Positions 10,398 to 20,015 of a stretch of DNA of 64,000 nucleotides are shown one piece after another. Source of the stretch: Seiridium cupressi (lineage: Eukaryota > Ascomycota > Sordariomycetes > Amphisphaeriales > Sporocadaceae). The stretch's first letter is position 1; each line of letters begins with the position of its first letter. The position numbers were made by a program, and so were the translations under genes. Under the pieces are notes generated by a model. The model worked only from the letters and a program-made list of their open reading frames with translations. It did not search any database and was not told the DNA's origin. The stretch is from positions 1-64,000 of the forward strand of contig JARVKI010000017.1 of NCBI GenBank assembly GCA_036674765.1, given 5' to 3'.

Positions 10398-11531
10398 CTA
10401 GTCGGGTTTCTTGATACTAACTTGGAACTTCTGCGCCCACTCAGTAAACTCGTCCTTCTCGCCTTCCCACGGCTTCATCAGCATCTCAGAGGCAGCAAAG
10501 GCGTCAAAGAAACACGCATCCATAGTCCGATCGATTGCATCTGGTTCCAACTCGTAAAAGGAACAGGCCACCTCGTTGAAGTGGTCTGTTATCCGCTTCA
10601 GTGTCGCTAACACCTCATCTAACCTCTTCGCCACGGGTGTGGATGCAGTTGCCGGAAGTGGGGGTAACACCTTCAACCGTCTCTTGACAACCGCAGCATA
10701 GAGTAGTGTGGTCAGCCTGAGTCGTTTCAAGCAGGTCTCCAGTCGTTCCCCAATTTTGTCCGAATCGTTACGCGGTATATGCCGAGTGTTCATGAGGTCA
10801 TCCACCATGTCCTGGGCTGACAGATGTGTGGTGCCGAGTTGATCGGTCACATACTCCACGTCGTCTTCGTCCTCGTCATCTTGCTGCTCTCCTTCCTCCT
10901 TCCATTCCTTGAGCTCTTCCAAAACATCCTGCAAGGTGTCCCGATATTGTTGGACCTTCTTCACCAGAAGACCGGCCACGCCAAGCTTCTTCAGTAATAT
11001 GACATCGTCGCACGCAGCCCAGATTACGCCGGTGGCGGTGATGCTCCCTTTTTCTCCCTTGGCGCCGTCCTTCTTGTCGGCGGGCAGTACCTTGCCATTA
11101 AGCGGGATCGTCTCGACTAGTCCTCGCAGTTCCTTCAGCACGCGGTGGCTCCTCCACGCAAGATCCTGTCGCACTAACGCTGTGTACCTATCGGCTTCGC
11201 AGACCTGTACGGCGGATGCGATTCCAGGTATCGGGCCTGCGACGAGCTCCTGTAGTACCTTAGAGATCGCCGAGGGGGTGAAGGGTTCGTTGATGATCAG
11301 AAGAGACAGTTTTGTGCTATGGGCGCGGATCAGGGTGGCAGAATCGTGAGCCAGAGAAAAGGCGTCGATGGATTGCGGGGTGGTCGACGGCGATGGCGGG
11401 GCAGTCGCATCTGGCTGCCCGAGGGCAATCTGGTGGAGGACGTCCTCAAGTCGGTGGATGAGAGCTGTGGATGTCTGGACGAGGCCCTTGAGACCTTCAA
11501 CGGTACTGGGTGTCGCCTGCGATCCAGACAT
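10398..11531 (-). CDS. GCIP / cyclin-D1-binding protein 1-like protein
   Basis: A single exon of 377 residues, ATG at 11531. It is highly helical. Features include an N-terminal helix bundle starting L-K-G-L-V-Q-T-S-T-A-L-I-H-R, the segment WRSHRVLKELRGLVE, the motif TGVIWAACDDVILLKKLG (about 165-185), and a very acidic linker (EEGEQQDDEDEDDVEYV, about 215-232) followed by TRHIPRNDSDKIGERLE. A C-terminal helix pair has a conserved EVACSFYELEP. Length and these blocks fit the Grap2/cyclin-D-interacting family, which in animals binds cyclin D and Grap2; in fungi the role is not established. This is ordinary housekeeping-like sequence with no lesion seen. Confidence 0.75.
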   Translation of the reverse strand: MSGSQATPSTVEGLKGLVQTSTALIHRLEDVLHQIALGQPDATAPPSPSTTPQSIDAFSLAHDSATLIRAHSTKLSLLIINEPFTPSAISKVLQELVAGPIPGIASAVQVCEADRYTALVRQDLAWRSHRVLKELRGLVETIPLNGKVLPADKKDGAKGEKGSITATGVIWAACDDVILLKKLGVAGLLVKKVQQYRDTLQDVLEELKEWKEEGEQQDDEDEDDVEYVTDQLGTTHLSAQDMVDDLMNTRHIPRNDSDKIGERLETCLKRLRLTTLLYAAVVKRRLKVLPPLPATASTPVAKRLDEVLATLKRITDHFNEVACSFYELEPDAIDRTMDACFFDAFAASEMLMKPWEGEKDEFTEWAQKFQVSIKKPD

Positions 11532-12487
11532 GGCGACTCGGAATGAGGTGGCTCGCGTGTTTCTTAATGTCGAGGCGAGAAGGTGTACAGGGGAAAAAAA
11601 TCACCAAAAAGTTTACAGGGTCCCATCACCGGCCCCGCGCTAAGTCGACGTCACCTAAAACCCGAATTTAGTTCCAGCGAGAACATGTTCAACCTGCGGC
11701 AGCTGCCGCCACGTGCTGCGCGACAGCAATACACAGGTACAATAGTGGGCTCATACATAGAGAATTAACCTACGGAAATCTTCCTCAACCGTGGTTGAGA
11801 CTCGCTCGCTACACGGTCTTGAAACTCGTTAAATCTTTCCAGCCGAAACACCAATGACAGAACCTCATTGTTGCCATACATTAGACTCTTCACCTTCCCA
11901 GACTTGAGTCCAGGATTTAAGAAAGATAGGAGGCAGGGAGAAATAATTCCATTCTCGACGACTCTGTTAACTCTATGTAGGAAGAGACGAATGGTTGGGA
12001 TGTCTTCTCAGTGCCGTAAGATAAATGAGGTTTGGGCATCATCGTTATTCTACATGTGCGTGACATCAGCCCTCAACTTATGCGTGTTACTCTGAAAGTC
12101 TCAATCGGGAACCAGATTGTTCCTGCAACGCTGGGCTGTTGTCTACATAGGAAGGAAGTGGCTGACTTTCTTCACTGGCTGAATATACGCTGATGTGTCG
12201 CGCTCGTTGGAGTGTGGCCAGGTTTACAAGCCTGGCTCGTAGTGAGATCGTTTTGATTGGCCCGAAGCGCGTAAGCCGCCTGATCGGCCACTGAATTACC
12301 CCTGCAATTCGTCCTCGAGGGGACACCTACATCTGTCAAGTAAAATCTCACCTGCCCATAGCTTCCCTCAGTCTGCGACCTCGTATCGCTTCGGTTTCTT
12401 GCAAATCTGCACGCTCGCGTCGTTCCGCTCTCCGTGCATCTCCTTTGGCAACCTGCCCGGGCTACAGAGATCCCATAGGCTGCAGCG
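11532..12487. other. divergent intergenic region between the GCIP-like and Zn2Cys6 genes
   Basis: The genes on either side point away from it, so it holds both promoters. A small perfect palindrome (CTCAACC-GT-GGTTGAG) lies near 11,785-11,800. No gene could be supported. Confidence 0.4.
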
Positions 12488-13936
12488 ATGCCAGCGAGAA
12501 AGAATCACCAGAAGAGCCGCTATGGCTGTGAACGCTGCAAAACGAGGCGAGTAAAGGTCAAGCCCTCTGTTCCTATTTCACCACGTGCTCCATCCCCTCT
12601 GACTCTGGTTCCAAGCGCACCGTGATTCGGAGAGCATAGCGCTACCAGATTGCTTGATTTACAGTCACCTCTTGGAAATCGTGGCTATGATCCAGTTTTC
12701 GTTGGAGACTTCGAGCTTGGTGACTGACATTCCCAAATTAAGCAGTGTGATCAAAAACGCCCCTGTGGACATTGCCTTCGCAGAAAAGAGGCTTGCAGTC
12801 TAGGAAGAGGTCATAACAGATTTGATGTCATGGTCGGTCTACAACTACTGAAGAAGCACACTACTGAAACGAACCAGGTATCTTCTGAACCATCTGACCT
12901 GTCATCGAGTATCCTGGGTCCTTCCTTTTGGCTCAGTCTAGAACCCCAACTACCCCACGACTTCGTGGTTTCCAATACAGCTTGGGCCCAAGATCTATAC
13001 CTTATGAGCCACTTCATCTCCCAGACCTCCATGACTTTGACGACTCGCCATGATATGCTGCACATGTGGCAGCAACTGGTGCCGATGGATGCCGTGCAGT
13101 ACCCGTTCCTCGCCCATGGCATGCTTTCCCTCGCCGCCCTACATCTAGCAGCCATTGACAGCAACAAGAGGCTTCAATACAGTCTCCTGTATCACTTCCA
13201 TCAGTCCAAAGCAATTCCAGACTTCCGTCAAGCGTTAGCAGATCAAGATCCTCAATGCGCTGGGCCTTGTTTTGCAATGGCTCACCTATTGTCTGCCGTC
13301 TCGTTCGCCTCTATTTCTGACAACGCCCCATGCGGTTTCGATGGTTCAAGATCAGTCGCTACTCTAGACACCATGCTTTCTTTGTTCATCTCGGTCAGAG
13401 GGCTCATGGGTATCACCTTGCAGCTCGAGGAACAGTTACTACGACCGCCTTATAATATTGACATTCGGGTCCCCGAAATCTCCAATGCTCCATTACCACC
13501 GGATTTATCTAATCAATTCGAAAAACTTACCCATATTATTCATCAAGGTGTGGAAAATCACGATCCACCCATTGATTCCAGGACGACTGACACGATAGGC
13601 AACTCGTCAGATAGCAAGAGTCCGAACAAGGGAGCATGTCTTGATGCTTTATTTCACCTCGAAGTGCTTCAAAGAGAGTCGCTCTCTCATGAGCGCCGCC
13701 GTGAGGGTATGTTCGCCAGTGCATCTCCTTACGGCGAAATTGATGACTTCCTTTTACCTAAATGGCTTATTAAAGTGCCGGATCAATATGTGATAGCCTT
13801 GCGGGAGAAAGATCCGACAGCATTGCAAATCCTGGTCAAGTTCGCCGAAATAGCCCAAAACGTAGGTCATCGATGGTGTTTGAAGAATTCGGGGTCCAAC
13901 ATGATCAGCGCCATCGAGAATGCTAGGTTGCAATAG
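12488..13936 (+). CDS. Zn2Cys6 fungal transcription factor
   Basis: Two exons, 12488-12556 and 12746-13936, with a 189-bp intron (donor GTCAAG, acceptor TTAAGCAG); 419 residues. Exon 1 gives the first half of the binuclear cluster (GCERCKTRRVK) and exon 2 continues with CDQKRPCGHCLRRKEACSLG, so all six Cys are present in the C-x2-C-x6-C...C-x2-C-x6-C order. The splice falls exactly between the two halves, a common intron site for this class. The remaining ~350 residues contain the MHxFISQT and HDMLHMWQQLVP blocks and an alpha-helical ligand/activation region of the kind seen in sterol-uptake-control-like regulators. It is a DNA-binding regulator acting in the nucleus. Its neighbours, an RTA1 protein and an FAD monooxygenase, are candidate targets by proximity only. 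Confidence 0.85.
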
Positions 13937-14361
13937 GATGGGTCTCAATCAGATACCAACTTCAAGCTTTGGAACCATGGCTGAGCCTCCGAGGGCTTGA
14001 CCCTACTTGGCAGCCCCGCCATCTTCTGCCATCGCGGTCCTGTATTCCCAACCATTGACATGAGCGGAACATGGTTTCAATTAGTTCATCTGTATTGTAG
14101 TAGCACATCCCTGTACGTATGCAATGTTCTCATTTCACCTGGCATTATGTAACAAGAGTTCGCAAATTTGCATGGGAGGAACACGAGATGGTTTCTTAGT
14201 GCTTGATAATGAAAGCTCAATCTTCAAAATTGAAGCAAACTATTGGTATTTCCCTTCTCTCTATGACTTTCCAGTCTTTTATGCCGCCAACTCCCCAGGT
14301 ATCAGTTCTAAGCAATGACCCCTTTACAATAACGCCCCAAGTACCCAATTAATTGTGTTTC
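13937..14361. other. convergent intergenic region
   Basis: The 3' ends of the Zn2Cys6 gene and the RTA1 gene meet here. AT-rich stretches occur; no gene is seen. Confidence 0.4.
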
Positions 14362-15457
14362 TTACACTACATTCCGAGTAATGTTGGGTTGATCGTCTAG
14401 CGACACCATTTTGACGACATTTTTCTCAACCAGCTCTTTAAGACCCAGTCCAGGATGTCCAATGCATAGAGCAAAGACAGCGCAGACTACCAGAACTCCC
14501 TCCAGGGCTATAAACAGGGTCTCGTCGTGGATTAAATCGCCACTATAGCCCTCGCTTAGTTCCATGACCCTGTACGCACATCTTGCCAGTATGAGCAAGA
14601 TAGACAAGCCCAGGAAGCATAGGAAGATCTTCAAGCGGTTGTTGACGGAACCAAACCTGGTGGAGTAGAAGTATCGAGTCAAATAGTCGGCGAGTAGGCT
14701 GCAGCAGAGGACTAGGGTAAAGACCTGGAAACTCAAACCTGCTAACGCGATGTCGTTCGCAAAGCTATCGTCCCCGCTGGATTTCGTCGACAGGGCTATA
14801 TAAAACGAGTTAGCATGAATATAATTGCCGATATAACATGGTAAGCTTGGGAGGGTTCGATCTCTTACCTCCACCTGTGGCTTGTAGGACGAGAGATATA
14901 AGCTTAAGAACGTATTAGCAAAGATCCAGTCCAGTAGTAGCTGAAGGATCATCATTACATCACATATGATAAAGCCCCAGTAGTATAGCTTGGGGTTGAA
15001 CCGGGACAGTTTTGGGTTGAGCGTCATCACAGTTTGTGCGATGGTGACGTATATTCCTGCGCAGTAGAATACCGGCGCGCATGTGACGCAGACTATGAGA
15101 CAACATATCAGTATCGAGTATCTCAGCTGGGCACGGCACATTGGGCAGAAACTTACTAATTTGCATCATGAAAGCGACGAAAGAGAATGGGTTTTCATGA
15201 AGTAGAATGCGTCCCACGTAACCGACAATTTCCATGATGCTCCCGAGGATCATGCTCCACCCGAAGAACCATGTTTTCCACCTAAAGCCTAGGACCGCGT
15301 GAAGCACTCCGACCACAAAAAAGAGGCCGATGAAGGCGCCATTTGCCGCAAGCGATGGTCGATATTGGAACACGGACCATTCTACAGGACATAGGTCCAA
15401 GGTGCAGTTAGCCTTTGGGCCAAACGAGATGAGCCCATTGGGGAGTGTTTGTGACAT
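14362..15457 (-). CDS. RTA1-like seven-TM membrane protein
   Basis: ATG at 15457 (MSQTLPNG). Exon 1 is 15457-15157, followed by a clean 64-bp intron at 15093-15156. The family hallmark follows: LHENPFSFVAFMMQI joined to CVTCAPVFYCAGIYV, then an F-x-x-C-D-V membrane segment. RTA1 proteins are plasma-membrane lipid-translocating or resistance proteins of fungi. A second GT-AG intron at 14796-14868 is strongly suggested: it is preceded by a 12-base exon (14869-14880) that restores the family's T-G-G-A motif after L-Q, and it leads into STKSSGDDSFANDIALAGL. The piece between 14881 and about 14940 would then also be intronic, but no GT donor is visible at its start. Read straight through, the frame stays open with a non-family insert. 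The gene may thus be normal with an odd intron, or splice-damaged. Confidence 0.75.
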
Positions 15458-16873
15458 GCTATAAATTTCAATTTGCAAAGAAGTGATAGATGTTGATGCT
15501 AGGGATGCTTTGTTAAGCTATGATTGATAAAATAAAAGGTAATGTTTCAGTTTTTCACAATTAGCGTGGTTGCAGGATATATATTCAAGTTGGGCCACTT
15601 AACCTCAGAACAGCCAAGGACACACAGCCTGCAAGGAAGCTTGGAATGAGCTGGAGCGACGCAAGAAATGATGCAGGTTGATCAGAAGTCCCCGTTGTGA
15701 GTTTTTGTTGCCCAATGAGTTCCATAGGATTTGCCAACTGCTTGAGCGAGCCGCGCAACGTGCGAACTAAACGAGGTATAATATGAAGCTACGGCCAATC
15801 GCATGCGGGCTCGCAGTCGCTTAATTCTCCATGCGAAGTGCTTCGTACAAGGCACCAAGGCATGCCATGGCCTGTGCCTACAGCTGGCTCTATCATTATG
15901 CACCTAAATCCGACGATGACAGGGGCCGTCTGTGCCACGGCGCGTTTCGGCATAGCCACTCAATCACCGGCGACTTTAGCAACGAGACTGATTGCCCATC
16001 ACTTAACCGTCATGGCTCCTGTTCATCCGTGTACGTCATCAGCGACGTCAAACGTGGAATATAATTAGCTTGCGATCCAGCTGGCACAAGTTACCATGCC
16101 TCCATCTTGCGGTGATGCGACCGGCTGCTTCCCCATTACGGTGACCTCAGGATTGTAATGATCGCTGCGCGCTAGGAGATATTAACAGGTGGACCGTCAG
16201 CCTGAAGATCTTGGCGTAATCCTTCATGTTACCGTCAGCCAAGACTAAATGCCTTACGTCTGCCATTCCTCTTGAGCAAAGTATTTCTTCCTGCATGGAA
16301 ACAACGACATCTTCAGCCTTACAGGACATGTTTATATATCTATTATACGAAGAGAGCGCAACAGCTAACAACCACATATCCTTCACAGCTGGCATGTGGA
16401 GGATCCATATCTTGCACCGATCTCAGTATGTATAGTTCAAACCCAAATGCGCCCTTAACCAACCAGGGACTACTCATACTCGGCGCCAAAGTCTAGGCGG
16501 GAAATAGGGATTTTATCTCACTAGCCAATGAAGTTTTTTCTTGCGGGCGCATTGACTACATATGTAGTATGTGAAGAGAGAAGCATCTGTCTCCGCCACT
16601 CATGCACATAGAGGTTCTTACTTTCGTGACGGTAGGTTGAATATGAATCAGGCTGTGGTTAGGCGATGAACTGCGCAACCCCCGAAACGACCTCTCCGCC
16701 AAAAATTATCAATAGCTACCGAAGTATTCATGCCAATAGAGAGCTTTGCAAAGAGACTCACACTTAGTAGGTAGTCTACTGGATAGCATGCTTTTAGCAC
16801 GGAATGTAAGCTATGACTTTCTACGCTTTCAATCAAGCAACATTGTATAAACTAATTTGATCTAAACTCACAG
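15458..16873. other. intergenic, nothing recognised
   Basis: Carries the promoter of the minus-strand RTA1 gene and the 3' flank of the monooxygenase gene. Frames are short and uninformative. Confidence 0.45.
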
Positions 16874-18518
16874 TTATTCGATGGCAGCGGCGAACTCCGG
16901 CGCATCTTCGAATCGTTTCGTGTCAACAATCCAGGAAATAATCCAGTACCCGATCCTAGCAAGGGGTATCAAGCTCGAGCCTATCCTAATTACAAGGCGG
17001 TGTAATGTCTTGGAGAGATCGAGAGGCTACAGAGAAACACTTTAGTTGGAGGACCAATATTGCAAAGTAGCTCGAGTCTTACCACCCAATTATCATTGCC
17101 ACTCTTTCGAACCCAGTCGAAAGCTCGTGGGATCATGGCGTCCTCATACTCATTACAGGCTGCAGCGAAATCTTCGGGCCGCAGACCTTCTGAACTCGAC
17201 GCTTTCTGGGATAACTTGAGAATAAGAGGAAGCGCGTCCGCGGTATCACGCATTGCTTGCTGGCCACCCATTCCTCTGGTCAACGTTAGCATGTGAGAAT
17301 CCATGGCTGACCAGAAGGCGTCCACAGGTGCGGCTCTCCGTACCTGTTAGGGATCATGGGATGTATGGCATCACCCATCAGCCATACATGAGGATTTCCA
17401 GCTGCAGGGTTGTCGGGGGACGCGACCTTCTTGCGCCAATCACGAGGTGGCTCGTTCCCAACACGGGGGTTGAGTATAAACATGTCTTGGCCGTGACAAA
17501 GATCCAAGACTTGTTGGCTGAGGTATTGTTAGTTCCGTGGACAATGGGACATGTCTGCCACGTACTGTTTAGACGACCAGTCTCTGTATATCTCTCTAAC
17601 GGCATCCCAACGTTGCTCGAGACTCAAGGCGCTGAATGAGGATGCGAATCGCTCGGGCCAACACAATGAAAGCATACAAGATGACGACTCTTCATCAAAC
17701 TTTGCAGAATCCACGGTCTTGCGCATAGATGTGTAGTCTTTCGGCAGATATGCTAATCGTGTTAATAATAGAGATCTTGCAGGGTTATGATGTCGCTCAT
17801 ACCACAGAAGTACATCATCTTGTCATCCTGGAGCGTCGCAATCGGCGAGGTGAGTAGCTCCTGATCAACTTTATTGTACAAGCTAAGTGGCAAGTCGCAC
17901 TTTGTGAGAAAAGCCGTGATACCTTGGATTGGCTTGATGTTGTTTAGATATAGTTTTTCATTGACCTACTATGAAGTCAGCTTGCGTGACGCTCGGAAGG
18001 ACGATCATGTGCTTGACCTTTGAGCGATTCCCGTCCGCACCGATCAGAACATCACAGGTGTCTGTTGAGCCGTCGTCGAATGACACTTGCACACGTTCAC
18101 TCTGGCCTTCTTGGATGATCTGAAAGTCGATAAATTTCTTCCCGTAATTGAGTCTTCCTAGCTGCGTAATAGGCTTGGCGAGTATATCGCGAAGAACGAT
18201 GCGATCAATCGGTGCGGACTTGCTGTACGCCGGCAGTTGATTCAAGTCCAGAAATTGGCTGAACTTCTTGTCGTAGATGATCGGAACCCTGCTATTCGGA
18301 CCAAAATTTGAGGCAACTCGGGAAAGATGATCTCTGTGTAGACATGCTCTCATGCCGACCAGGGCATTTTCGCCGAAGCGAATCTGGTAACCTTGTCTTT
18401 CTGAGTTTTCTTCGTCTCGTTCGTAGACACGATAATCAATATTGTGTTTGGCGAGGCCATTGGCCAGCAAAGAGCCCGAAAGCCCCGAGCCGATGATGAT
18501 CACTTTGAAGGGACTCAT
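16874..18518 (-). CDS. FAD-dependent monooxygenase (aromatic-hydroxylase type)
   Basis: Six exons on the minus strand with five GT-AG introns at 17966-18017, 17753-17802, 17518-17565, 17276-17343 and 17027-17082. The exons sum to 1,371 bp, exactly 456 codons plus stop. Start MSPFKVIII at 18518. The dinucleotide-binding motif G-S-G-L-S-G is at residues 10-15 followed by E-R near 34. The DG motif is at about 156-166 (DVLIGADGNRS), and the second FAD contact is V-W-L-M-G-D-A-I-H-P in exon 4. A hydrophobic C-terminal helix (LARIGYWIISWIVD) could anchor it to membrane. The class uses NAD(P)H and O2 to hydroxylate aromatic or polyketide-type substrates; the substrate here is unknown. It lies near the RTA1 and Zn2Cys6 genes. 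No lesion seen. Confidence 0.88.
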
Positions 18519-20015
18519 TTTGCGGCAAGCTTGAGCGATAGATAGTAAGGGCAGGCTGCAGTACACGGATCTTGTAGTTAGTTCACCAAATGTCTAGTAT
18601 TGAGTAAAAGATGGTTGTAGGTAGTAATGATGTCTACGAATACGTTAAACGCCAGGAATACATGCTTTCAAGGTCGTGAGACATGGGAGTGGTCTTGACA
18701 GCAGGGCCAGATTCAATCAAGAGCAATTAGCATGTGGTCGAGACATTAATTTATCAGCAGTCCTAAAAGTCGCTTAGTCCTTAAATACTCTGCATCACTT
18801 CACGATTTCTTGGACGTCTCGGGGAGCTTATGAGATTTCCTTGCTCACATTCGCGGCTCTACATCGTGGTTCTGGCAGGTGGATCAATGTCGCCGGCTTT
18901 AATCCCTGTCAACGGCCAAGCGGCGACGTAAGCCTACATTGCCGAATACACCCAAACGCAATGTACCTCGCAGTGCAAATGGAGATAACAAGTCCAAATT
19001 GGGAAAGCCATAGTGAGATTCATGCAGAGCGCCGATAAGTTGAGAACTCATTCTGAACACTCGTCTCCGTCTTCCACTTGGAATGACATTTCAGGACAGA
19101 CTGGCACTGGCACAACTTAGGTAAGATTTTATCCTCAACATGATCAAGCATACTCAACGAAAGATCAATCGTAATCATCCTCACGCCCAGAAAGGTGGGA
19201 GTCGGCGTTCTTGACCCACTCGGCATGCGGACAGTCTGCGTCGACGACATCCGACACTTTTCCCAGCTCAACAGATACCTACTCTTAAATGGGAGCGAGA
19301 AACACGGAAACAACAATTGCACAGATTCTGCAGGCACCATCGCACATCTCGAGGAGCGGTGGCGCATTGCGGACTTTCTCGACCGGGCTGAGGACATCAG
19401 CATTGAGAACATCATGGTGATACTTCAGAATCTGAAAATGTAAAGGACTCCTGAAGTGACTATGCAAGGGTTTTTACTTGTTGAAAGTGCTCCGATCAGC
19501 ACGCCTTATCGGCCTGTACAATAGTCTAACTGTAGTATTGCTGGCCTCAAACTACCCCGCGAGCGACTATCGGGGCACGACGCCTACAAGGGGCTACGAA
19601 ACAGGGACGCGGTCCAAACTCCCTTTCGTTGTGTTTTCATCGTCGCATGGACCCATAATCCGCCCGTTTACAACGTATCTATCTCTTGTATGATATCTCA
19701 GTTGAGTTGAGACCATTCAACGAATCGCAAATTCGAACAAACCTCGAGTTGCGCATAAGCTCGTGCCCGCGTTCCGAATTGTCATTTGTTATAGGCACCT
19801 GGCTCAGATCGCTGTGCTATACAATGCGAATAGCGAGATTGCTACCCATCGAGGCGCGCTACGCGTTCGAGAGTCACCCGGGCACTGGGCAGCTACAATG
19901 TGGTAATATTATCTTTAAAGAGATGCCCACTTTAATGGAACACATCACTTCTGCCCGGAACGAGGCATATCAAGAATTCAGAGCGTAGTTGTATCTTCTC
20001 CCGCGGCGGTGCATC
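18519..20015. other. intergenic with one ambiguous 100-codon frame
   Basis: On the plus strand 19143-19443 is open and reads plausibly (GVGVLDPLGMRTVCVDDIRH, LEERWRIADFLDRAEDISIE), with C-rich third positions. It lacks an ATG in a clear context, and the opposite strand is open too (19020-19415). I recognise neither translation. It may be a fragment of a lost gene. Confidence 0.35.

Noticed and set aside
19020..19415. 131-codon minus-strand frame
   Set aside because: Overlaps an equally plausible plus-strand frame; neither has a start context or known motif, so no CDS is called.
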